Below are positions 36,201 to 47,530 of a stretch of DNA of 64,000 nt, in pieces. Source of the DNA: Kitagawia praeruptora (taxonomy: Eukaryota > Streptophyta > Magnoliopsida > Apiales > Apiaceae); assembly GCA_037693485.1 (NCBI GenBank), contig CM075346.1, forward strand, positions 134,851,001 to 134,915,000. Reading direction: 5' to 3'. A model generated the notes under the pieces. The model did no database searches and was not told where the DNA came from. It was given only the letters and a program-made list of their open reading frames with translations. Each line of letters opens with the position of its first letter. Within the stretch, counting starts at the first letter, position 1. A program made the translations under genes and the position numbers.

Positions 36201-36549
36201 CTTCATATATGTTACCATGTCTTTGACCAGTTAGAACAATGTCTCCATTCTGCATATTCAAGATTTTTCATCCTTCTCTGTCAAAGATTGATTTGTAACC
36301 TTTATCACCCAGTTGACTTATGCTTAAAAGAGTATGTTTCAAGCCTTCAACCAGTGCTACATTTTCTATGATGACATTCCCCAAAACAATTGAGCCATAT
36401 CCCAGAGTTTCTCCTTTGTTGCCATCTCCAAAAGATATTTCTGGGCCAGCTTTCCTCTCAAACTTTGTAAGCATGGACTTCTTTCCAGTCATATGTCCAA
36501 AGCATCCACTGTCCAAGATAATTGAATGCTTCTTTCCTGTGCCCTGCAA
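33246..36549 (-). pseudogene. Copia-1 pol: protease, integrase, reverse transcriptase, RNase H
   Basis: From 36549 leftward: aspartic protease (LDSGCFGHMTG); a stop at 36270-36268; GAG-pre-integrase zinc domain (WHKKLSHLNF, then CDACQLGKQRR); integrase core with the DDE residues in LHLDLFGP, RSDNGTEF and NGVVERKN; and reverse transcriptase (WVFRNKLDESG, YQMDVKGAFLNG, YGLKQAPRAWYE, then VYVDDIIFGS). A stop at 34122-34120 follows the YVDD box. RT thumb and RNase H continue in the same register (SRPDIMFSTCL, GYSDSDYAG, STSTAEAEYIA), and a frameshift near 33440 shifts the last about 70 codons (HIDVRYHFIRE, KQLADILTKPL). Two stops and one frameshift make it non-functional. The integrase-before-RT order proves the copia superfamily. 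Confidence 0.9.
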
Positions 36550-36574
36550 ACAAAAAATAACTAGTTAGAATTTT

Positions 36575-37635
36575 TTAGGACCAAACTTTGATTGGATCCT
36601 TTCTTACTAGATTTAGAAACAACAGGCTTTGAAGTAAACTACCACAATGATAACAAGCTTTTTGTGGTTGGTATTGAATTTTCTGAGTCTTGGGGAATCT
36701 GAACTCAGTTTTCCAAGAAGGTTTTTGATTGCAGTCTAGGGCCAAATGATTATGATTTCCACACTTATAGCATTTTTCCCTAGGTGCATCAGATACATTC
36801 TTGTAATTATTCTCTTTGTTAATACCTTCTTTTCCATTCCTATTTCTCTTGATCTTGCTAGACTCTGAAAGACCATCTAATCTCTGTTTCAACTGAGACT
36901 TAGACAGAAACCCTATGTTTACATTCTTAGGTTTCTCTAACACTTTCTCATCTGAATTACTATTGTTAATCCTTTTGTGTACAACAGGGGTACCTTTTGA
37001 ATCAACAAATTTAACATGAATAGGTTCAGAAACAATTTTCTTACCTTCAGATTTAGATGTGCTAGCTTCTATTTTATTATCATCATTGACAATAGCTACT
37101 TTTTCTTCTTGTCTAGCCTTATCAAAACCTAAACCATTAACCTTACCACGAATTCCATTTTTGATGATTTCTTTGTTCTTTTTACCAGAAATGTTAATGG
37201 TCTTAATCACATCTCTCTCTTCCTCTAGTTCTTTTCTGACATAGTCATAAGCCTCAAGAATAACACTGTAATCATGCTTAGCTTTATCAGAACTTAACTT
37301 GTATTCTTCCATTTGAATTAACTTAGATTCAAGAAAATTATTTCTATCAACTAATTTATCATTCTTAACCTTAAGTTCATCTCTTTCACAAGTAAGAATT
37401 CTAAAATTAGTCATAAGATTCTTAAACTCAGCATGAATAGATCTAATTTCATCAGAATTTAAGCTATCAAATGAATCAAGAGAGTGAAGTGATACCTTAA
37501 TAGAGGATGGAGAAGTTTTTCTTTGGAGATCCAGGTTTGTCTGAAACATTTGCCATAAGTGCAATGTTGTCATAATCCAATTCAACTTCAGAATCACTGG
37601 AATCAGCCCAATCCTTCTGTGTGACCATAAGTGCA
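36575..37635 (-). pseudogene. Copia-1 gag, distal part
   Basis: This is the 3' half of gag, cut off from its 5' half by the Athila insertion at 37636. It has a coiled-coil-like stretch (IHAEFKNLMTNFRILTCERD, KLVDRNNFLESKL, then KELEEERDVIKT), a Lys/Asn-rich linker, a second CCHC knuckle (CYKCGNHNHLALDC) and a partial third (CYHCGS). A register change occurs near the start (about 37500), where TQKDWADSSDSE is in another frame, and another before the protease frame at 36549. The duplicated GTGCA at 37631-37635 is the insertion target site. Confidence 0.75.
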
Positions 37636-39171
37636 TGTTACGACCAACTCAACACGCAAGTGCACGTGATCTCAAGTAATACAGATAGCAAATAAGGTTC
37701 GTTCCTACAGGGACTCGTTGTCTTGTCTAGCTAATTCACTCACCAATGTATGATTATTTTCCGATGCTAAAACAAATAAATAAGTGGATTGTTGTTATCA
37801 CTAAAATTTATCTAAGAATTATAACTAATTATGAACTGCTTGAACTGAGATTTATGTCGAATTACTTATGCAAATAAAACATGGGAATTTAGTTTCTTTA
37901 AACAATCCATCTATAGTCTCCAAATCCCTAGCCTTGTTCATGTGATTTATTAACACCTGATCGAACACACAAACTGATATAAGCCAACTTCCGTTACACA
38001 AATACCATCCTAAACAATATCCACAATAAAGATAGAAATCATTTAGTCTTCCGATTATGCCAAGTCTTCATATGTCTATAAAGAATAAAACATAATGGTT
38101 GAGGTGCAAGCATTCAATTGATCACATAGTCGTCATAAAACGATTAGAGTTACGACACTAATTACGAATGATATTATCACGCATAAACCTACGCTAACAT
38201 GGCAAGTTCTAAACTCTTATTTCCACTTTCGCTTCAACAAGAATTAACACACAATTACAGGAGTTAGCTACTCTCCTATAACGAATTAAATCAACCATGA
38301 TAGGATATCACATCAATCACACTAAAGGCATCGAGAAGATTCAACACATAGAATTCATGAATAAGTCCACTAAACCCCCATGACAACGAATTAGTTCATG
38401 ATCGAACTAATCATCATCATGGGTTCTATTGAAAACATAACTCGAAAATAAACAAGTAAAAATAGAGAAGAAGAATAATAAGGTTTAGAATTAAATCCCC
38501 ACAATCGAAGAATACAAAGGTTCAAGAATAGCTTGGAGGAATTCCTTCTCCTTTTTTCTCTTCTTGAAAACCTAGGTTATAATACGTAACGTGTGTATCT
38601 GATTACAAGGGTTGGATGTTGATATAGGTTTTTTCTCCCACTTACCCAATAAGAAAAATACATAAAATACAACTCGGAAACGATTTTTATGTCAAAAAAC
38701 ACTTAAAATACAATTTCAGATCGAATAAGGGCAAAACTGGAAAATCAGCACGTCCCCGAGCACTTTGCTCAAGACTGGCGCAGTTTGCTCGGGCCAAATC
38801 TGCTCACTGCCGAGCACTTTGCTCAAAATTGGCGAAGTTTGCTCGGGCCAAATCTGCTCACGTTCTTTTCTCCTTCGTTTTTCAGCTTTTTCTCCTTCGT
38901 TTTTGCTCCGTTTGCTCCCGTTCTTTTTGCATTCTCTTCCGTTTTCAATCCTCTATGCTTGGAATCCTCATGGTGAACCATAACAAGACTCCATTCTATA
39001 TTATTAAGCCCGAATCCAACTCCAAAAGCAACGGAAACAACGATCTTAATCAACATTATTCCAACCCTGCACAATTAAACAAACACATCAAAACTACCAC
39101 AATCTTGAGGTCAAAACAATCAATTTAAGCCAATTTAGAATGTTCCAAGTGGATATAAAATCCACTTATCA
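37636..39171 (-). repeat. Athila 3' LTR (1536 bp)
   Basis: It is near-identical to 57913-59448. Differences seen by eye: ACTCGAAAA versus ACTCTAAAA near 38450, AATAATAAGG versus AAGAATAAGG near 38475, and GGCGAAGTTT versus GGCGCAGTTT near 38835. A tandem pair of a 54-bp unit containing GCACTTTGCTCAA and TTTGCTCGGGCC lies at about 38757-38864. Confidence 0.92.
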
Positions 39172-39189
39172 CACCCCCAAACTTAAACT
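39172..39189 (-). other. Athila polypurine tract
   Basis: On the minus strand AAGTTTGGGGGTG immediately precedes the 3' LTR (TGATAAGTGG), the position and composition of a PPT. Confidence 0.8.
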
Positions 39190-40614
39190 GATGCTTGTCC
39201 TCAAGCATATACAATTACAACTAACTAACTAATTAGTACCACTTCCGTAGGTGATCACGGTTGCATTTGGCATATGCAACAAGCCCTTTAAACCCCTAGG
39301 TAGCCCTAGTGGACGAGTAAGGTCTCGTGAGGGCCTATAGTGAATGTACCCACAAAATCCAATGCAATGCAATGCATGAATGCAACTACTATGAAAATGC
39401 AAGATCCCTATCAAACTCACCAAAACCAACTAACAAGCAAATATCTCAATGAACGTAACAAATCCAAGCAGAGTTCGACTAAGTCCCCGTATACTAACAA
39501 TACATGAACAGAAACGTGCGTGTGTGCAATGCTCATCAGAAATACCCCCAGAACTAGGTCAAAAATCATACATGTTTTCCGTCAAGACAATCACAGGTTT
39601 ATAACTAGAATAGACTGTAGACACTCCATAACCTAGGAACACCTCCACCCTCATCCAAGGTAGACAGAAACTCATGCTTTATTACTATACTACGACACTA
39701 CATATACAATACGCATGCTTATTTAACCGTGCAATGAATGAGACCCCAAAAGGCTTATACAATAATACCCATGTAGCGAGTGTTGGGTCAGTGGATCCCA
39801 GACTATAAAGCCTTAGGTCACTAGGACTAAGTCCCCTCAGACTTAATTACTCGAGTATTAAAGAGCTCACTCTGGTTAATTTTGCATTTAAATTATTTAT
39901 ATGACTCTTTTTTTTTTCCTTCTTTTTTTTTCTTTTATATTTTTTTTTTTTTTTTTTCCGCAATCTGGAATGAGCCTTTCTCATTTCCAACCCTAGACTA
40001 CTCATATAAATATGAGCTGGCTACTAGCCATTTGACGCCTAGCCTTTATTGACAAATATTAACAACTAGCATGAAAATTCCTGGTTTCCCCCAAACTTAG
40101 ACTTTAATGTTCCTACGCTATAAAGAGAATAACGAAAATTCTAAATATAAACAAGTGATTAAATCTCAAAACATCCCACAGGCATGACCCTAACCTAGCC
40201 CAACAGCACCCCAATGAGACTGTGTAATAAATTTTGTTCCCGTAACATGCAAGTCAATTTCATAGAAACTATAAATCAGCCCTCTACTCATCACCATCAC
40301 ACCCAAATCAACATCCACCTATCAATCAGAAATAGCTCGTCCTAAGGGATCATGAAATATGCATGCCATGAAAATGCAACTAAATGAAACTCACATGGTA
40401 TACGAAAATAAAACAAAATGTCCTATATGAACAAACGTAGATAATACGAACATAACAATCATGCATGAACTATCACTACTATGCAACATGATATCCTATA
40501 TGAACACAAAATACAACAATACATACAACTACTATCCCCCAAACCACCCCCAAACTTAACATATTCAATGCCCTCATTGAATGGAAGTAAATACAAGGGA
40601 TAGAAGAAACATAC
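39190..40614. other. Athila 3' untranslated region
   Basis: Non-coding DNA lies between the env-like ORF and the PPT. A long T-rich tract lies at about 39904-39958 (an A/G-rich tract on the element's sense strand). No frame or further element was seen. Confidence 0.6.
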
Positions 40615-41751
40615 CTACTCATCCTCGCTTTCGTCACCTTCCTCATCCTCATCCGAAGAATCAGTTGGAGGATATGGAATCCGGGATCCAAAGATAGGCC
40701 ACTGAACCGGAGTACTCGGTGACTGAAATTTTGCCTCCAAAGCTATGCCCATGTCTTCTGAATATTGACGACTGCTATCATGCATAACATCCAACCGCCT
40801 AGTCAATCGCCGCAAATAAGACTCAAGAGTGGACATATTCCCCGTACTCTGCTGTGAACCGGTTCTAGCAACTCCCGATCCCTCGGCTACATGACCACCT
40901 GCACCACTAACACCACCTTCGGCCTCCTTCATTCGCCCAATAGACGAATCAGCAATAGGAGCCCCAGGCTTTTGCACCGGCTCATCCACACGCGGCGGCA
41001 CTTTTGCAACATCACACAATCCCGTAATTATGGAAGCATAGGGAATACTAGCTGTCGAATTACTCTTCAAAAACCGAAGAATAGTTTGATTAATCAAGTA
41101 ACCCAAATCGACATACTCACCTTTTAAAATTCCCCACAAAAGGATAGCCCTGTCAACAGTAACTTCCGTCACATGAGACGACGGAAGGATACTAGTACAT
41201 ATGAATAAGAACCATGCACGGGCAAACTTAGTCAATGATGCGGACGGAAAATTCCTCTTTTCGTTAGTACCCGCCTTACACCTCCATACCGCCCCTGGAA
41301 CACACAACTCACCGATGACAACATCAAGATCAACATCTCCCACCGTCTTCCGTCCCCAATCCTCAACACCCCTAGATTTAGGCAACTGCCCAATCAAATT
41401 CCGAATTGCTCGAGGAGAATAATCAACCTGTTGTCCCCTAACAATCGTGGAGTTATTCTGCTCTACTGAAGCATTAGCGTAAAACTCCCGAACAACATTC
41501 AATGGCACATCATTAGCCAATTCGCAAAATACCTTCCAACCCCTCACATTCACCATAGCCACCATCTCCTCGTTATCACGAGGCACAAACCTCCTCTCCT
41601 TTATAACTCCCTTACGAACTAATCGACCGTACTCCGACTCGGCCTCCGAATTCACAAATTTCACTACTCCTTCTTCCACAATAGCATCCTCATCCACCGA
41701 TGGACGGCTACTACTACTACTACCTACCAATTTTTGTCTTTTGGGAGCCAT
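40615..41751 (-). CDS. Athila env-like / putative plant transposon protein ORF (378 residues)
   Basis: The frame opens at ATG 41751 (MAPKRQKLVGSSSSSR) and closes in an acidic tail (SSDEDEEGDESEDE). I chose this ATG over an upstream GTG because it gives the basic N-terminus typical of this family. Central motifs are GRLVRKGVIKERRFVPRD, VNVRGWKVFCELANDVP, VREFYANASVEQ, VRGQQVDYSPRAIRNLIG and KFARAWFLFICTSILPSSH. These mark the domain often labelled 'putative plant transposon protein' that follows pol in Athila elements. Athila ORFs here were once called env-like; I see no clear signal peptide or membrane anchor, so that role is doubtful. The frame is intact and lies 833 bp downstream of the pol end. 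Confidence 0.75.
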   Translation of the reverse strand: MAPKRQKLVGSSSSSRPSVDEDAIVEEGVVKFVNSEAESEYGRLVRKGVIKERRFVPRDNEEMVAMVNVRGWKVFCELANDVPLNVVREFYANASVEQNNSTIVRGQQVDYSPRAIRNLIGQLPKSRGVEDWGRKTVGDVDLDVVIGELCVPGAVWRCKAGTNEKRNFPSASLTKFARAWFLFICTSILPSSHVTEVTVDRAILLWGILKGEYVDLGYLINQTILRFLKSNSTASIPYASIITGLCDVAKVPPRVDEPVQKPGAPIADSSIGRMKEAEGGVSGAGGHVAEGSGVARTGSQQSTGNMSTLESYLRRLTRRLDVMHDSSRQYSEDMGIALEAKFQSPSTPVQWPIFGSRIPYPPTDSSDEDEEGDESEDE

Positions 41752-41775
41752 AACAACAAGAACAACAATCCACAC

Positions 41776-42583
41776 ACCACCAATTCACCAAATTCGAATT
41801 TCACACCAAACCCCCAATTCAAGAACACAACCAAACCCTAATTGGCAAGAACACAATTCGTAGCAATTACAAAGATGAGATTAGAACAATACCATACGAA
41901 TTGAAGAGGTGTCCTTGCAAGAATAAGCCTCCAATAATTTGAATATATCCTCCCCTTGAGCTTGGAATTGATGGATGGGTATAGTTTGTGAATGAGAAGT
42001 GTATATATAGAAAAGTGTATGGAGGAATTTTTAATGGATGATGATGTATAAATATAGAGAGATGTATATATAAGGTGAGATGGAATTGGGTTAGGAGAAG
42101 AATTAGAAATAGAATTGGAGTAGGAGGTGTTAGGGTTTTTGATTTAGGATATAGAAGTGTAGTAGGATGTGTATAAAAGATGAGATATGGGTTGGGGGAA
42201 AAAAAAAAAAAAAATTTTTTTATATAACAGCTCGGCTGAACAGGGGGAACAGGCGCTGTGTGCGCGAGATTGGCGCACTTTGCGCGGAAGTATTCTGGTG
42301 ACGCGCAGGCGCAGAGTGCGCGAGGCCTGAGCAGTTTGCGCGGTGGGTTGCTGTAACGCACGCAGAGTGCGCGCCACTGGCGCTGTTTGCGCGACTCCCA
42401 TCTGCGCAATATGGCGCAGTCTGCTCCAATTCGGCGCAGTTTGCGCGGAATGCTTCTGTTCTCTCTATTTTTTTTTTTTTTTTTTTTTTAAAGAAGAAGA
42501 AAAATTCTTGTACACAACAATACTTGGGTTGCCTCCCAAGAAGCGCTTCTTTTACGTCAATAGCTTGACGTGACTTCCATGAT
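41776..42583. repeat. Athila spacer between pol and env-like ORF, with GCGC-rich degenerate repeat
   Basis: The pol-proximal part (about 42230-42455) repeats themes such as GGCGCAGTTTGCGCGG, GCAGAGTGCGCG and GGCGCTGTTTGCGCG about eight times. It is flanked by an A/T homopolymer run at 42198-42222 and a T run at 42467-42490. Related words (GGCGCAGTTTGCTCGG) occur in both LTRs. Frames seen here are low-complexity, so I do not call them genes. Confidence 0.65.
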
Positions 42584-42722
42584 TTATTCAATAATTGCAA
42601 GAACCGCGGTTTCAGCCCCACGATTCGATACCTCACCAAAGTACGGTTTCAATCTCTGACCATTAACTTTGAACGATTGATCCGGTGATTTCTCAAAAAT
42701 CTCAACCGCTCCATGCGGAAAC
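42584..42722 (-). CDS. Athila pol C-terminal tail, separated by the Tat insertion
   Basis: The minus-strand frame reads FPHGAVEIFEKSP, then VNGQRLKPYFGE and ends at TAA 42584-42586. This is the end of the integrase C-terminal domain of Athila. It is in register with the gag-pol frame that stops short at 52536, counting the ACGGT target site once, so the Tat element split one continuous frame. Confidence 0.85.
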
Positions 42723-42727
42723 ACGGT

Positions 42728-43223
42728 TGATATGGGCTGAAAGTAAGCCCTAAAGACACATTTAATGTGGCATTTATTAGACCTAGAATGGTCCAAACGT
42801 GGGGCCCACCAGATGGGCCCAAACCCTAACTATAATATTAATTTCGTAATTAATATTAGGGGTAATAAACAGCTCAGCAAATAAGAGTCAAACAAGGATA
42901 TTACTCTTGCCTGACTTAGCCTCCAAGATACATATTCCAACATGGAAACTGACTCCTACAAGGAAGGGGTCTAGAACCTTCCTCAAGGCGGTGGCTTGCC
43001 CACCAAGTCACCTACTCCTACCATAATTCCTAGGCTTCTCAGCCTATATAAAGGGTCTGACCCCTCATTCTCAGAACTACGTTTTCTTGGCTTGATTCTC
43101 TAATACAGAGATACGTAGGCATTCTGTGAGGACCGTTTAGTCTCGAACGCAGAAGCAGCCATAAGAGCACGAAGCTCCCGAACCCTAGCCGTCATAATCA
43201 TAACTAGTTTTTATTCCACAACA
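42728..43223 (+). repeat. Tat 5' LTR (496 bp)
   Basis: It is identical by eye to 52040-52535 except CCTAACTATAA here versus CCTAACAATAA there. A TATA box (TATATAAA) lies at 43045-43052 and should drive the genomic transcript. Confidence 0.93.
43045..43052 (+). promoter_or_regulatory. TATA box in the Tat 5' LTR
   Basis: AGCCTATATAAAGGGTCTG is a strong plant-type TATA context, about 170 bp before the LTR end. The same box recurs in the 3' LTR near 52357. Confidence 0.7.
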
Positions 43224-43225
43224 TT

Positions 43226-43243
43226 TGGCGCCGTCTGTGGGAA
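43226..43243 (+). other. Tat primer-binding site
   Basis: TGGCGCCGTCTGTGGGAA starts two bases after the LTR. Its first nine bases match the complement of a plant tRNA-Asp 3' end and the rest diverges; this form is common in Tat-like elements. Confidence 0.7.
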
Positions 43244-43256
43244 AAAGACATCAACC

Positions 43257-44732
43257 ATGGTTCAAACACGAAGAACAGCACCAAGCACTACCGAGCCAAT
43301 CGCTACCGAGGCTCTACCTCTAAGCTCTGCTCCGCCTGTCACTGAACAAGTACCCCCAACCACAGGGGCGATCACTCAAACTCAGGTTTCTCAACCTCCA
43401 GGGACGAATCCCCATGTCGAGAGAACGTTACCTATGGTCGTTCACCCAGGTCAAGGAACCAGCTCCCTCCAGACGCTGGTCTCTCCTCTAGTTGATCCCA
43501 GTTACCCACCACCAGGGGTACAGATCCATACTACGGATCTCCCCGTGAGTACTAACCCGATGTATGGCCTGCCTAACTACCCTCCTGGACCCAGTGGTCA
43601 TGCCTTGCAGATCCGAGATCGAGTGTATCTTAACTACTCTGGCCCCTATACTGACGATTCATCAACTGATGTTGATCGTGATGAAGCCCCAAGAAGGCGA
43701 CGTGCTAGCAGAGAACCCCGGAGGAGTCATCAAACTGTCTATGATGGACCCCCGTCTACAACTGCGGAAAGAATCAAGGCTTATGAAGCCGAGATTTTAA
43801 GATTAAAGGAAGATATGGCAAGAGAACAAGCTAGGTCAAATCAGACTCAACCTCCTCCAACATCAGGACCGATTCCCTTTATAGATTTGGAGAGGCCTTC
43901 AAGAAGGCAAAGAAGGGCTGATGCCCCAACTGGAAAAACAACAAGGGTGGAAACCCCCAAGAGCAACCCCAAGGATCTGATGCCACTTGGGGATCCTGAT
44001 GATCCCACACCCCCGTTTACTGAGGAGGTGATGAATGCTCGTATCTCAAAGAAGTTCAAGATGCCGACAATTAAGGCTTATGATGGAACGGGTGATCCCG
44101 CAAACCATGTTAGGACGTTCTCAAATGCACTGCTGTTGCAGCCTGCAAGCGACGCCTTGAAGTGTAGGGCGTTCCCTCAAACCCTGTCGGGCATGGCTCA
44201 AAGATGGTATAGCCGCCTACCTACGAATTCGATTGGCTCTTTTAAGGAGTTGAGCGCCGCTTTTGTCAGCCAATTCATTAGCGGGAGAGTTCATGAGAAA
44301 AGTTCTGCATCCCTTATGTATGTGGTACAAGGGAAGAACGAAAATCTGAGAGACTACCTTAAGAGGTTCACCAAGGAGACTTTGAACATCACTGATCTGG
44401 AGAATAAGGTGGCCATGGTAGCCCTGGAACACGGAACCACTGATCTATTCTTTAAAAGGTCATTGGCGAAGCATCCTCCTGAAAACATGGCTGAGCTCCA
44501 ACGAAGGGCTGACAAGTACATTAAAGCTGAAGATAGCATGAAGAAAGAAGCCACAGTAAGTGAGGGAGGAGGTAACAACGACTTCAAGAAGCGAAAGCAA
44601 GACCAGGAGTATGATGACCTGGAGTATGATGCTAGGGACAAGTATCCCCGAACTAGCGAGGACTCCGACTATGCCCCTAAGAAGAACCGAAGAAGAGTTT
44701 GGGACCAAGATTCAACGACTATGCAAGATTGA
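43257..44732 (+). pseudogene. Tat gag
   Basis: ATG 43257 follows the PBS by 13 bases. The Pro/Thr-rich N-terminus (about residues 1-130) precedes an Arg-rich stretch (EAPRRRRASREPRR). The conserved retrotransposon gag core is at about 265-430: KMPTIKAYDGTGDPANHVRT, FPQTLSGMAQRWYSRLP and RRADKYIKAED. The frame ends at 44732 by a register change near 44699, after which the true continuation (FNDYARLNAPRSQILLDIEK) is in another frame. The domain itself is intact, so it might still assemble if translated. Confidence 0.85.
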
Positions 44733-45808
44733 ATGCTCCTAGGAGTCAGATCTTGTTAGATATTGAGAAAGACAAAGATTTTCGATGGCCGAAGCCACTT
44801 AGGGGTGATCCCGCAAAGAGAAACAAGGGTCAGTACTGTAGATTCCATCGCGATGTGGGGCATGATACAGATGATTGCAAGCAACTCGAAGATGAGATCG
44901 AGTTCTTGATCCGTAGAGGGAAATTGAGCAACTTCACTAAGGGTGAAGATCGTGTTAATCGAATTAGAGATTATAACAGAAGGGATGACGATCGTGATCG
45001 TAACACACAGCCCCGAGGGCCAGTTATCAATATGATCTGGGGAGGCCCGACAGCGGCCGGTACAACTCGAAACTCTCGAAAGGCGTACGCCAGAGAAGTG
45101 ATACACATCGTGGGAGAGGCCCCGAAGCGGGCTAGGACTGAAATCACACTTGGTTTTGATGATTCTGATCTTGAAGGGGTGAAGTTCCCCCATGACGACC
45201 CGTTGGTCATAACTCCTGTAATTGGAAACTCAGAAGTGAAGCGAGTCTTGATAGATAATGGAGCTTCCGTTGACGTTCTATTTCATGATGCATTTGTGAA
45301 GATGGGTTACAATGATTCTCAGTTGACCCCAAATAACATGCCTATATATGGATTTAATGGCGTAGGATCTAAAGTTGAAGGGACTATTCAATTGTCTACG
45401 ACTATTGGACAGGAGCCCAAGAAGGCCACTCAGATGTTGAACTTCCTGGTAATCAAGGCGGTTTCAACGTACAACGTTATCCTCGGAAGGGCTGGACTTC
45501 ATGCATTCAAGGCTGTTGCCTCAACTTATCATATGAAGATCAAGTTCCCAACCCAGAATGGTGTTGGAGAACATAAAGGCAATCAAAAGATGGCACGAAG
45601 CTGTTATGTAGCCGCGTTAAGGCCTGACGGAGTCGGGGGGCAGGTCCTTCCGATTGAAGACATGGACATCCGCAGTGATAAGGAACACAAAGAAAGTCCA
45701 GAAGAGGACATCACACATAAGCCTCGAACAGCCATCAAGGCTAAGGCATCAACTGACTTCGTGGTTGAATGTAACATTGGCAACCAAAAAGTCGGGGGCA
45801 AGAGATAG
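44699..45808 (+). pseudogene. Tat gag tail and aspartic protease
   Basis: The frame continues gag after the shift (YCRFHRDVGHDTDDCKQLED, a degenerate zinc-knuckle-like Cys/His stretch) and then the protease, whose active-site motif reads VLIDNGASVDVLFHDAF (family DxGxS). Further motifs are PIYGFNGVGSKVEGTI and YNVILGRAGLHAFKAV. After about 45720 the frame enters a misplaced copy of the RNase H linker (KPRTAIKAKA, then DFVVECNIGNQKVGG), which properly follows RT at 47925. It stops at 45808. Confidence 0.8.
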
Positions 45809-45920
45809 TACCCCAAGAAGAAAGTGAACTTCAGAAGAAGAATGAGGAGACTAGAAGGAGTAGTAGGTGCTCTATTTTGATAGAGCATCAAAAACAAAAT
45901 CAAGCCATGCAGGCCTAGTC
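45719..45920 (+). repeat. Displaced duplicate of the Tat RNase H linker region
   Basis: This segment is homologous to 47925-48140 (shared words GACTTCGTGGTTGAATG, GTGCTCTATTTTGAT, GCATCAAAAACAAAATCAAG) with a deletion in the middle. It sits before RT instead of after it. A second short echo of the RNase H end (AACATATTGCATAGCCC) is at 46566-46600 and 47848-47880. Confidence 0.85.
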
Positions 45921-46640
45921 TTGCAAAGTTGGACTTAGCTTCATATTTATCTAGTAGAAGTAGAAATAAGGTTCGATGAAACCATGCAGAGCATGTCGCT
46001 CTGAGTAGGACAGTAGTACTCTATATAAAGGTTGAACCCATTTATGTTATTAATGCAAGTTTGCTTTTCGTTCTATGATTCTATTTATGTACCAAGCACC
46101 TGATGTGTGTAAGTCAAAGATGACCAAGTACCGAAAATAAAAGAATATACAAATGGAAGCAAACAAACGCATAAATAAAACTCTGAAGGGTCGAGAGTTA
46201 GGTTACAGCACAACCAAATAAGTGTTTCAATTCCTTGAAGGATCCGGGATAAAAGACATCTGGCAATCAAAGCCATGCAAGGCTGTGGAGGCTAAAGACT
46301 AGCCACTTTTTAATGTTTTCAAAAATGACTTGGATGGAGAATCTAAGGTAGAAGACCAATAGAGAACCTTAAACAATGATCAAGAAGTTCAAGCAAACTC
46401 TCGTTTTAAAGAGTTTAAAAGGCGAGAAGCCCACATGATTGTTTAATTGGAAATCTAAATCGAGGAATCAACCTTGAATCCTTGACCTAGAATCAAGAAA
46501 AACAAAAAAAAAATGATGGAACCAAGACAAACGTTGAAGTCCTAATGGACCACCCGTTGAAGAAACATATTGCATAGCCCGAAAGCCAATTGAAGGAACC
46601 CCTTGAAGGGCAAGTTGACAGCATTCTTACAAGAGAATAG
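45921..46640 (+). other. Rearranged non-coding part of the Tat element before RT
   Basis: No frame is maintained. The text resembles the element's own 3' region (AAGCCATGCAAGGCTG, GGAATCAACCTTGAATCC, compare 49505-49700). It looks like a fragment moved during reverse transcription or recombination. Confidence 0.55.
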
Positions 46641-47530
46641 TGATGTGTTTGCTTGGACAGCAATTGATATGCCAGGGATTGATCCCCAGCTCATAACTCA
46701 CAAATTGAATGTCGATCCTAAATGAACGACATTAAAGCAGAAGAAGAGGAATTTCGCTCCAGAAAGGCAAGAGGCCATTAAACAAGAAGTTGGCATGCTC
46801 TTATAAGCTGGGTTTATTGAAGAGATTCAGTTCCTCAAGTGGTTGGCTAACCCTGTGATGGTCAAGAAGGAAAATGGGAAGTGGAGGATGTGTATAGACT
46901 TCACTGACTTGAATGATGCATGTCCTAAGGATTGTTTCCCTCTACCAAGGATAGATACGTTGATAGATGCCACAGTTGGGCACGAGATGCTGAGTTTCAT
47001 GGATGGTTTCAGTGGATACAACCAGATCAAGATGCATAAGGACGACATCCCTAAGGTATCTTTCATAACCGACTTTGGTGTTTTCTGTTATCTTGCTATG
47101 GCATTTGTGCTAAAGAATACAGGAGCTACTTACCAACGATTGGTGAATAAAATATTTGCCCATCTAATTGGAAAAACCATGGAGGTCTATATTGATGATA
47201 TGTTAGTCAAGAGCCTATTCACGGCAGATCATATTAAACACCTCGGAGATGCATTTGAAGTGCTGAGGCACCACAAGATGATGTTGAATCCAGCCAAGTG
47301 TGCCTTTGGCATTGGATCTGGGAAGTTTTTAGGACTGATGGTTTCAAAAAGAGGCATTGAGGCCAACCATGACAAGATCAAGGAGATCTTATACATGAAG
47401 CCACCACGCTCTATAAGAGATGTGTAGAAGTTGACAGGCCGATTTGCGGCCTCGGGGAGATTCATCTCCAAATCTGGTGATAAGTGTTTGCCGTTCTTTC
47501 AAGCATTGAAGAAAGTGAAAAATTTTGAGT
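46641..47530 (+). pseudogene. Tat reverse transcriptase, with stops
   Basis: The register shows VFAWTAIDMPGIDPQLITHK upstream, then WRMCIDFTDLNDACPKDCFP, LSFMDGFSGYNQIKM and the catalytic box VYIDDMLVKS. Upstream stops lie at about 46722 (TGA) and 46804 (TAA), and another at 47425-47427 just before LTGRFAASGRFIS. The stop-free core is 46843-47427. It lacks no catalytic Asp in that core but cannot be translated with its flanks. Confidence 0.85.

Noticed and set aside
38765..39128. Overlapping small frames repeated at 59042-59405
   Set aside because: They lie in the two copies of the Athila LTR over a 54-bp tandem repeat; duplication explains their repetition and they have no protein-like features.
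41867..42639. Frames of 85-180 codons on the minus strand
   Set aside because: They translate the GCGC-rich repeat and homopolymer runs of the Athila spacer; composition (Ala/Arg/Cys and Phe runs) is that of repeat DNA.
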